5,271 bases of DNA from Aliarcobacter sp. (GTDB taxonomy: Bacteria; Campylobacterota; Campylobacteria; Campylobacterales; Arcobacteraceae): assembly GCA_017996075.1 (NCBI GenBank), contig JAGOHQ010000072.1, positions 1-5,271 on the forward strand, read 5' to 3'. Below the pieces are notes generated by a model. It searched no databases and was not told where the DNA came from. It saw only the letters and a list, made by a program, of their open reading frames with translations. Both the position numbers and the translations under genes were made by a program. Every line of letters begins with the position of its first letter. The first letter of the stretch is position 1. Positions 1 to 5,271 of this stretch are shown piece by piece.

Positions 1-626
1 TTTGAAGCTAAAATATCAATATCAACTAAAGTGTCTTGATTTTTAAAAATATTTGCTATTTTTATAGCAAAATCTCTTCTGCTACTAAAACTATCTCCAC
101 CATAAATTTCAGCTACCAAAGAAGCAAGTACTGGAGGACCAGCAGGAAGTTCTATAAATTTTATAGTTGCTTCGCATGCGTTTTGACAAGAGTCTTGAAT
201 TTTACTTCTAAGATTTGAAATAAGATTATAACTTGTAATTTCTCTATCTTTAAATCTTTTAATATTTATCATAAGTTCAGCTTGATTTTCACTATTTTTT
301 AAAGCACTTTGTTTTACAAGTCCTGCAAAATCAATTGGTTGACCTTGAGATATAAAAGCTGAAATATTTGTTATATTATCTTCATCTTGTAGATTTTTTA
401 CAATACAATCTACAACCTCTTTTGTTTCATATTTACTTGAGCCATCTTTTAAATCAACATATATAGAAAAACTATCTGAATCTTTGTTTGGAAGCATTTT
501 TGCTTTTACTATTTTTGTTGGAAAAGTTAAAATACTTAATATAAAAAGTATTAAAGTAATAAGATAAATTAAATTTATTTTTCTTTTACTATTTAAAATG
601 TCTAGTATAAATTTCTCTAATCTCAT
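1..626 (-). CDS. RND efflux permease, C-terminal half (partial, runs off the window)
   Basis: This frame begins with ATG at 626-624 and stays open to base 1 (208 complete codons). Its 3' end is outside the window. It encodes the second half of an RND inner-membrane permease. The first 16 residues are a basic cytoplasmic segment, residues 17-37 form TM7, and the periplasmic porter domain follows. KMLPNKDSDSF (residues 43-53) matches the usual 'KMLP...F' segment after TM7. PAGPPVLASLVAEIYG (161-176) matches, from memory, a GPPV signature of one uncharacterised RND subfamily. Cys147 and Cys151 form a CxxxC in the porter domain, of unknown meaning. The start overlaps the stop of the N-terminal half as ATGA, and an AAAGG lies six bases upstream. 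A complete second half should run to about 500 residues and carry TM8-12, including the TM10 proton-relay residue, none of which is visible. Assignment to RND is firm; whether it is a natural separate subunit or a frameshift product is open. Confidence 0.88.
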   Translation of the reverse strand, partial: MRLEKFILDILNSKRKINLIYLITLILFILSILTFPTKIVKAKMLPNKDSDSFSIYVDLKDGSSKYETKEVVDCIVKNLQDEDNITNISAFISQGQPIDFAGLVKQSALKNSENQAELMINIKRFKDREITSYNLISNLRSKIQDSCQNACEATIKFIELPAGPPVLASLVAEIYGGDSFSSRRDFAIKIANIFKNQDTLVDIDILAS

Positions 627-2182
627 TTTTTACCTTTTAAAATCTTTTTAACCAAATAAGGTGTAAAAGCATATGCAACAAAAAGTGAAACAGCCAAAGA
701 TATAGGAACAAAAACAGGAAGAGGGTGCATAAACTCTCCCATCATTCCACCTACAAAAAACATAGGAATAAATACCATAATTATTGCAATAGTTGCTATA
801 TTTGTAGGGTTTCCTATCTCATTTGTTGCATTTATTGCTAGTGTTTCTAAATCCATATTTGGATGTTCAATTTTATGTCTATGTATATTTTCTATTACAA
901 TTATTGCAGCATCAACTAGCATTCCTAAAGCAACAATAAGTGCAAAAAGTGTTATACGATTTACACTCTCGCCTAACATAAATCCAATAAACAAAGTCAA
1001 AGATAAAATCATAGGAACAGTTAAAGATACAATAATCGCCTCTTTAAACCCTAAAGTAAAAATAAGTAAAATAAAGATGATGATAATAGAAATTAATAGA
1101 TCTTTTATTAAAGCATTTACTGCATTATTTGCTGTATATCCATCATCTCTTGTGATTGTAAATAGTATATTTTTCTCTTGTAAAGATTGTTTTATACTAT
1201 CTAAATATTCAAAAATTTGCTCATTTATGACAACACTATTTGCACCTTTTAATTTTGAAGCCATTAAAGTAATTTGATTACTCTCAAGAAAATTTCCATT
1301 TTCATCTTTTAGATAAATATAGGCATCTTTTTTGTTTTGTATATCATAAGATTTCTCTATTTGTGCTATATCTTTTAGATATATTGGAGTTTGAAAGTTG
1401 TAAGAGATTATTAGATTTTCCAAATCTTTTACATTTTCTATAGCTTTTTTTACCTCTAAAACTACCAAAGAGTTATTGTTTGTATTTGTGCTAATATTTG
1501 GAATATTAAAGTTTAAACTCTCGATTTGTTTCATAACTTGTGCAATGGCAAGATTATAAGAGTTGATTTTATTTATATCAAGAAGAATATTAAACTGCTC
1601 CTTTTTTTCTCCTTTTAAATCTACTAAGGCTACATTTTTTATTTTATTTATCTCTTTTGAAATAAGGCTTACTTGTGTAAAAAGCTCACTTTTTGAAATT
1701 AAATCAATTCCATCTTTTTTTGCACTATAAAATGCTACTGTTGCTATTGGAATACCTGTGTCTATATCCATAGTTTTTATTATTGGTTGCATTGCATTTT
1801 TAGGCATTAAATCCATATTTCTCATAACTTGGTCATATAGTTTTAAGTTTGATTCCTCTTTATCTTCCCCAATAAAAAATTGTACTTGTACAACACCATA
1901 ACTATCATAAGCAAAAGAAAAAATATGTTCAACCCCTTTTATCTCTCTTATTTTTTTCTCCAATGGTTCAATTATCACTTTTTGAATTTCACTAGCTTTT
2001 GCATCTGGTAAAGCAACTATTACAACTGCACCACTAACTTTTATTTGAGGATTTTCCTCTTTTGGCATAAATTGAAGTGCAAAATATCCTAAAATTAAAA
2101 TAAAAATACCCAAAATTCCTGTTAATGGATGATTTATAAATATTTTTGCAATTTTTCCTGCACTGTTTAAATTTTGGCTCAT
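623..2182 (-). CDS. RND efflux permease, N-terminal half (separate reading frame)
   Basis: This 519-residue protein corresponds to the first half of an RND permease, whose usual length is about 1,000-1,050. Order: cytoplasmic N-terminus, TM1 (about 22-39), periplasmic porter domain (about 40-358), TM2 (361-378), TM3 (382-404), TM4 (410-432), TM5 (458-480) and TM6 (488-512), then a basic tail ending KKILKGKK. TM4 carries GMLVDAAIIVIEN (420-432). Asp424 is the conserved proton-relay acid; the next residue is Ala425 where AcrB has a second Asp, as in CusA-like pumps. TM1-6 and the first porter domain are complete, so the protein stops at the natural midpoint rather than inside a domain. It starts by an ATGA overlap with the adaptor stop, with GGA six bases upstream, and ends by an ATGA overlap with the C-terminal half. 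It should be inserted in the inner membrane and need the other half to work. HAE (drug) versus HME (metal) class cannot be settled from this half. Confidence 0.93.
   Translation of the reverse strand: MSQNLNSAGKIAKIFINHPLTGILGIFILILGYFALQFMPKEENPQIKVSGAVVIVALPDAKASEIQKVIIEPLEKKIREIKGVEHIFSFAYDSYGVVQVQFFIGEDKEESNLKLYDQVMRNMDLMPKNAMQPIIKTMDIDTGIPIATVAFYSAKKDGIDLISKSELFTQVSLISKEINKIKNVALVDLKGEKKEQFNILLDINKINSYNLAIAQVMKQIESLNFNIPNISTNTNNNSLVVLEVKKAIENVKDLENLIISYNFQTPIYLKDIAQIEKSYDIQNKKDAYIYLKDENGNFLESNQITLMASKLKGANSVVINEQIFEYLDSIKQSLQEKNILFTITRDDGYTANNAVNALIKDLLISIIIIFILLIFTLGFKEAIIVSLTVPMILSLTLFIGFMLGESVNRITLFALIVALGMLVDAAIIVIENIHRHKIEHPNMDLETLAINATNEIGNPTNIATIAIIMVFIPMFFVGGMMGEFMHPLPVFVPISLAVSLFVAYAFTPYLVKKILKGKK
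633..637 (-). promoter_or_regulatory. Shine-Dalgarno sequence for the C-terminal permease half
   Basis: On the minus strand AAAGG ends six bases before the ATG at 626, inside the last codons of the N-terminal half. The spacer includes the six-A run at 631-626. The spacing matches the ribosome sites of the adaptor and TolC genes. This supports translation of the second frame by reinitiation or direct initiation. AAAGG is also what Lys-Gly codons would give by chance, so the site is suggestive, not proof. Confidence 0.5.
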
Positions 2183-2895
2183 TTTTCATCCAAATCTATA
2201 GTTATTTTTGAATACATTGCTGGATAGATTTGAAAATCTTTTTTATCAAATGAGATTTTTATTGAAAATGAGTGAGCATTTGCAATATAGTTTGGATAAA
2301 TTGCTATAATTTTTCCCTTTGTTTCAAACTCTTGAGATGGAATTTTTATATCTACAGTTTGTCCTATTTTTATGTACTTTAAACTAGACTCTGCAATATT
2401 TGATTTTATTATTAAATCATCCAAATCTGTTAGGATTAAATGTGGCATCATAGGAGTTGCCATCTCTCCCTCTTTTATAGATTTTTTTACTACAAGAGCG
2501 TTATTTGGGGCTTTTACTTTTAGATAGTTAAAGTTTGCATTTAATTCACTCAATTTTGCTTTTGCTGTAATTAAATTTAATTCAAGTTGTTCATAATCAA
2601 ATTTTGAAACTAAATCTTGGTCTAGTAAATCTTTGTATCTTTTTAAATTTAACTCAAGATTTTTTACTTGATTTTTTAAAATATCACTATTGTACAAAAT
2701 ATCTGTTGGGTCAATTTCGTATAAAATTTCACCCTTTTTTACACTATCACCTTCATTTACATATATTTTTGTAATATATCCCATCATTTTACTTGAGATT
2801 ATCTTCTCATTTTGCGATTCTACAATACCGTCCAACTCTAAACTATTTGCAAAAATAGTTGAAAAAGTTAAAAATATTAAAATTAAAAATCTCAT
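2179..2895 (-). CDS. Short periplasmic adaptor (membrane fusion protein) of the RND pump
   Basis: This 238-residue AcrA/HlyD-type adaptor would bridge the inner-membrane permease and the TolC-like channel in the periplasm. Residues 1-17 look like a Sec signal peptide, with cleavage near FA-NS and no lipobox cysteine, so it is probably soluble rather than a lipoprotein. The first lipoyl half-motif is at about 31-62 (GYITKIYVNEGDSVKKGE core) and a coiled-coil hairpin at about 67-122. The second lipoyl half is at about 125-160 and a beta-barrel domain fills about 162-236. The hairpin tip keeps the TolC-docking RLS pattern: Arg86, Leu90 and Ser97 have the same 4 and 7 spacing as AcrA Arg128, Leu132 and Ser139. 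At 238 residues it is much shorter than the usual 350-400 and appears to lack the C-terminal membrane-proximal domain. It overlaps both neighbours by ATGA. AAGGA lies six bases before the ATG. Confidence 0.92.
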   Translation of the reverse strand: MRFLILIFLTFSTIFANSLELDGIVESQNEKIISSKMMGYITKIYVNEGDSVKKGEILYEIDPTDILYNSDILKNQVKNLELNLKRYKDLLDQDLVSKFDYEQLELNLITAKAKLSELNANFNYLKVKAPNNALVVKKSIKEGEMATPMMPHLILTDLDDLIIKSNIAESSLKYIKIGQTVDIKIPSQEFETKGKIIAIYPNYIANAHSFSIKISFDKKDFQIYPAMYSKITIDLDEK

Positions 2896-4241
2896 TTATA
2901 ATCCTTTTGTAGGTTTTGTCCTAAAACTAAATTTAATCTAGCAAGTGCCAAAGAGTTCTCATATTTAGCATTTAGAAGCATAGTTTGGCTCTGTCTATAA
3001 TTTGTCTCTTGAGATAAAAGTGTTGTCATAGAGATTAATCTATTTTTATATTGAAGTTTTGCTTGATTTAAAACACTACTTGCTAATTCACTTGCAAGAA
3101 TTTTCTCTTTTAAAATCTCTTGTTTTGCTTTGTAGTCCAAAATAGCTTTTTGTACTTCAAGTTTTATTCCATCTTGAAGTTTTTCAAAATCTAATTTTGC
3201 TTTTAGGTATTCAAGACGACTTTTTTCAAGATTTGCACTTCTAGTTCCATCAAAAAGAGTTAAACTAATACCTAAAAGTGCCATGTAGTAATCTTTGTCT
3301 TTTGAAGTAGAAAATTTATCATCATTGTATCCATACTCTAAATGAGTAAAAACAGATGGATAATATGAACCTTGGTTTGCTTTTATATTTTTATTATTTG
3401 CTTCAATAGATATATTTTGTAAAGTTATTTCATCTCTATTTTTTAAAGCAATTTTGTATAAATCTTCAAACTCTTTTATTTCTAAATATGTGTTTTGTAG
3501 ATTTTCTACATCGCTAATATTCTCATTTGAAGTTAAAAACTTAAGGTAAGCAAGTGAGAGTTTAAAGTTGTTTTCGGCTTCAATTAAGTTTGAGTTTGTA
3601 TTTAAAAAATATAGTTCAGCTTCGTTTACATCTATTTTTGTAACAAGTCCATTTTTATGAAACTCTTTTGCTCCATTTTTAATAAACCCAATAGTATCTT
3701 TTGCTTTTTGCATAGTTTTTACAAAATCTTTTGCTAAAACAGCACTATTGTAAGCTTTTAAAACTTCAAATTCTAGAGTTTTTTTATCAAGATTATATAA
3801 AATTTCATTTGCTTTTTCTTGAAGTTTTAAAATACCTTTTTGATGATAAAGTGCAAATCCTGTAAACAGAGGTAAATCATATGAAATATAAGAGTTGATG
3901 CTTGTGTATGAATCTGGATAGTTTAAATCTTTAGGAGCTGTGTTTATTCCTTCATTCATTTGAGAAAATCCAAAATCTTTAAATGTTGCCTCTCTACTAG
4001 ATAGTTTTCCCATAAAAACATATCCAGAATGATTTGTACGGCTAATATCACTATTTAATGAGACTTTTCCAAAGTTTAAACCATCAATAAAATCACTATT
4101 TGTTTTTGCAATATCTATATTGATTTTTTGCTTTTGTAAATCTTTACTATTTTCTATAGTTTGGTTTAAAGCCTCTTCAAAACTTATAGTTTGCGCAAAA
4201 GCTAGTTTTGAGATTATTAAAAATAGACATAATTTTTTCAT
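2892..4241 (-). CDS. TolC-like outer-membrane efflux channel protein (OEP family)
   Basis: This is the outer-membrane duct of the tripartite pump, 449 residues from the ATG at 4241. That start is preferred because it opens directly onto a signal peptide (MKKLCLFLIISKLAFA, cleavage before Gln17) and has AGGA five bases upstream. An in-frame TTG at 4256 lies upstream of that ribosome site and would add five residues before the signal peptide. The mature protein shows the two OEP repeats, about 17-245 and 255-445. Each has long helical stretches and a beta segment with the family's LF-G pattern: DLPLFTGF at 122-129 and SLTLFDG at 326-332. Its length is normal for the family. No lipobox cysteine follows the signal sequence, unlike many NodT/OprM-type members. 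It is the first gene of the operon, next to a promoter-like sequence, and overlaps the adaptor start by ATGA. The dedicated partner genes suggest it serves this pump. Confidence 0.93.
   Translation of the reverse strand: MKKLCLFLIISKLAFAQTISFEEALNQTIENSKDLQKQKINIDIAKTNSDFIDGLNFGKVSLNSDISRTNHSGYVFMGKLSSREATFKDFGFSQMNEGINTAPKDLNYPDSYTSINSYISYDLPLFTGFALYHQKGILKLQEKANEILYNLDKKTLEFEVLKAYNSAVLAKDFVKTMQKAKDTIGFIKNGAKEFHKNGLVTKIDVNEAELYFLNTNSNLIEAENNFKLSLAYLKFLTSNENISDVENLQNTYLEIKEFEDLYKIALKNRDEITLQNISIEANNKNIKANQGSYYPSVFTHLEYGYNDDKFSTSKDKDYYMALLGISLTLFDGTRSANLEKSRLEYLKAKLDFEKLQDGIKLEVQKAILDYKAKQEILKEKILASELASSVLNQAKLQYKNRLISMTTLLSQETNYRQSQTMLLNAKYENSLALARLNLVLGQNLQKDYK
2902..2906 (-). promoter_or_regulatory. 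Shine-Dalgarno sequence of the adaptor gene
   Basis: AAGGA on the minus strand lies six bases before the adaptor ATG at 2895, within the end of the TolC-like gene. It supports the ATGA-overlap start. Confidence 0.65.
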
Positions 4242-4246
4242 ATAAA

Positions 4247-4250
4247 TCCT
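4247..4250 (-). promoter_or_regulatory. Shine-Dalgarno sequence that fixes the TolC-like start
   Basis: AGGA on the minus strand is followed by a five-base spacer and the ATG at 4241. The alternative TTG at 4256 lies upstream of this site and has no comparable one, so the ATG is chosen. Confidence 0.7.
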
Positions 4251-4271
4251 AAGCAAAATTTAGTGAAAAAA

Positions 4272-4299
4272 ATTATATCCAAAAAAATAGATAATTCAA
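4272..4299 (-). promoter_or_regulatory. Sigma70-like promoter of the efflux operon
   Basis: On the minus strand a consensus -10 box TATAAT (4277-4272) is preceded by TTGAAT (4299-4294) with a 16-base T-rich spacer. This would start transcription near 4265, giving a leader of about 24 bases that contains the AGGA ribosome site. Campylobacterota promoters depend mainly on the -10 box and an upstream T-rich stretch, both present here. The region is so AT-rich that other TATAAT-like words occur by chance, for example at 4311-4306 and 4324-4319, so the choice rests on the -35 spacing and the leader length. Confidence 0.6.
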
Positions 4300-4312
4300 A
4301 GTATAATTATAA

Positions 4313-4353
4313 ATAAAAATTATAAAAAATATCTATAGATATATAAAAATTAT
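4313..4353. repeat. 11-bp direct repeat flanking the palindrome
   Basis: ATAAAAATTAT occurs at 4313-4323 and again at 4343-4353, with starts exactly 30 bp apart (about three helical turns) and the 14-bp palindrome between them. It could be part of a regulator's binding region upstream of the efflux promoter. Both copies are pure A/T in an almost pure A/T spacer, so chance is a serious alternative. Confidence 0.3.
4329..4342. repeat. Perfect 14-bp palindrome, possible operator or terminator stem
   Basis: ATATCTATAGATAT is its own reverse complement. It lies about 30 bp upstream of the -35 box of the efflux operon and just after the stop of the HD-GYP gene. On the minus strand it is followed directly by six T's (4328-4323). 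It could therefore act as a short terminator (5-bp stem, TATA loop) or as a dyad for a dimeric regulator. Regulators of the TetR, MarR and similar families often control RND operons, but none is encoded in the window. The sequence does not decide between these roles. Confidence 0.4.
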
Positions 4354-4362
4354 TTATATATC
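4338..4362 (-). terminator. Weak hairpin at the end of the PAS/HD-GYP gene
   Basis: GATATATAAA (4338-4347) pairs with TTTATATATC (4353-4362) around a five-base loop and spans the stop codon of the HD-GYP gene. The stem contains only two G-C pairs and the nearest T run lies ten bases further on, so as an intrinsic terminator it is weak. It shares bases with the 14-bp palindrome, so only one of the two structures could form at a time. Confidence 0.2.
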
Positions 4363-5271
4363 TTGGTACTCTTCTTTTATTTTTAATATATCATCTAAAT
4401 TATCAAAGAATATATCTACAAGTTTAGGGTCAAAGTGTTTTCCTCTTTGCTCTTTAATAAACTCTAAAACTTTTTCCATCTCCCAAGCTTTTTTGTAGCA
4501 TCTATCACTTCCAATCGCATCAAAAACATCTGCTAAAGCTGTTATTCTTCCAAAAATAGGTATATCTTCACCTTTTAAACTATTTGGATATCCTGTTCCA
4601 TCATATTTTTCATGATGGCTTAAAGCTATTTGAGAAGCAACTTTAAAAAGTGGTCTATTTGATATTCCAAGCATATCATGACCTTTTTGTGCATGAGTTT
4701 TAATAATATCAAACTCTTCATTTGTTAATTTCCCTGGTTTATTTAAAATAGCATCAGGAATTGCAATTTTACCAATATCATGCATAGGACTTGCAAGCTC
4801 TAACATATCAATATCATCTTCACATAAACCATAAGCAGCGGCTAAAATTCTTGAGTATTTTGCAACTCTTTTAATGTGTTCTCCAGTTTCTTTGGATCTA
4901 AACTCAGCAATAGAGCCCATAGTAAAGATAACCTCTTTTTGAAGTTCTTCTATCTCTTTATTTGCAGTGATATCTTCTCTAACTGCAAAGTATCCTATAT
5001 GATTTCCTAAATCATCATATTCAGGTTCAAAATCAGCAATTACCCAATAGTATGAACCATCTTTTTTTAAGTTTTTTATCTCAACAGTTATTTTTTTTTC
5101 AGCTTTTAAACTATCCCAAATCTTTTTAAATGTAGATTTTGGAACATCAGGATGCCTTACAATATTATGTGGTTGTCCCAAAAGTTCATCTTTTGTATAA
5201 CCACTAATTTTACAAAAGGCACTACTTGCATGAGTTATTATTCCTCTTAAATCAGTTCTTGAGAATATTAC
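4354..5271 (-). CDS. PAS/HD-GYP protein, predicted cyclic-di-GMP phosphodiesterase (5' end outside the window)
   Basis: The frame is open from 5271 to the TAA at 4356-4354 (305 codons seen). The true start is upstream. A TTG at 5181 falls inside the PAS domain and is not a credible start. Residues 1-105 form a PAS domain very like that of the aerotaxis receptor Aer, with SGYTKDELLGQPHNIVRHPD (23-42). A short helical linker leads into an HD-GYP domain (about 115-300) with its metal and signature residues intact: His132, HDIGK (164-168), His193, HH (219-220), DGTGYP (224-229) and Asp248. HD-GYP enzymes hydrolyse cyclic-di-GMP, so the protein probably lowers this messenger in response to a redox, oxygen or ligand signal. 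No membrane segment appears in the visible part. It is probably a separate transcription unit from the efflux operon, 112 bases away. An N-terminal receiver or further sensor domain may exist outside the window. Confidence 0.92.
   Translation of the reverse strand, partial: VIFSRTDLRGIITHASSAFCKISGYTKDELLGQPHNIVRHPDVPKSTFKKIWDSLKAEKKITVEIKNLKKDGSYYWVIADFEPEYDDLGNHIGYFAVREDITANKEIEELQKEVIFTMGSIAEFRSKETGEHIKRVAKYSRILAAAYGLCEDDIDMLELASPMHDIGKIAIPDAILNKPGKLTNEEFDIIKTHAQKGHDMLGISNRPLFKVASQIALSHHEKYDGTGYPNSLKGEDIPIFGRITALADVFDAIGSDRCYKKAWEMEKVLEFIKEQRGKHFDPKLVDIFFDNLDDILKIKEEYQDI

Noticed and set aside
36..218. 60-codon plus-strand open frame
   Set aside because: It lies antisense to the conserved RND C-terminal half, has no recognisable domain, and has the composition expected of a shadow frame.
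623..634. Classical programmed -1 ribosomal frameshift at the permease junction
   Set aside because: The heptamer is T AAA AAA, so the P-site tRNA would mispair on slipping, and I saw no strong downstream stem; slippage is kept only as an option in the homopolymer finding.
1077..1277. 66-codon plus-strand open frame
   Set aside because: It is antisense to the porter domain and TM2-3 of the RND N-terminal half, whose protein sequence is clearly under coding constraint; no family or neighbour supports it.
2690..2941. 83-codon plus-strand open frame with a hydrophobic look
   Set aside because: It is antisense to the adaptor's signal peptide and lipoyl region; the hydrophobicity is the mirror of A/T-rich codons on the other strand.
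4239..4256. TTG at 4256 as start of the TolC-like gene
   Set aside because: It lies upstream of the AGGA ribosome site and puts five extra residues before a normal signal peptide; the ATG at 4241 fits both.
5179..5181. TTG at 5181 as start of the PAS/HD-GYP gene
   Set aside because: The frame continues upstream to the window edge and encodes the beginning of the PAS domain, so this is an internal Leu codon.

Overview
The window looks like chromosomal DNA from an AT-rich member of the Campylobacterota, most like Arcobacter/Aliarcobacter. This is an inference from the very low GC, the strong preference for A/T at third codon positions, the Lys/Ile/Asn-rich proteins, and the Aer-like PAS domain joined to HD-GYP. 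Every supported gene lies on the minus strand, so transcription runs from high to low coordinates.

Layout in transcription order: (1) 5271-4354 is the 3' part of a PAS/HD-GYP gene, a predicted cyclic-di-GMP phosphodiesterase with an Aer-like sensory domain; its start lies outside the window. (2) 4353-4242 is a 112-base AT-rich spacer. It holds a sigma70-like promoter for the next operon, a perfect 14-bp palindrome, an 11-bp direct repeat and weak terminator-like hairpins. (3) 4241-1 is a tripartite RND efflux operon: a TolC-type outer-membrane channel (4241-2892), a short periplasmic adaptor (2895-2179), and an RND permease encoded as two consecutive reading frames. The N-terminal half is 2182-623; the C-terminal half starts at 626 and runs off the window at base 1. 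All three junctions are the same four-base ATGA overlap, which implies translational coupling.

Together the efflux genes would form an envelope-spanning pump: inner-membrane proton-driven permease, periplasmic adaptor, outer-membrane duct. The substrate cannot be read from the sequence.

The most notable point is the permease split. It falls in the cytoplasmic linker between TM6 and TM7, so neither half loses a transmembrane helix. It sits on a run of six A's, where one base more would give a single continuous frame of ordinary RND architecture. The downstream frame nevertheless has its own well-spaced Shine-Dalgarno sequence. It may be a genuine two-subunit permease, a recent or reversible frameshift, or a sequencing error. 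I saw no CRISPR array, RNA gene, insertion sequence or phage feature. No stretch over 300 bases lacks a gene.
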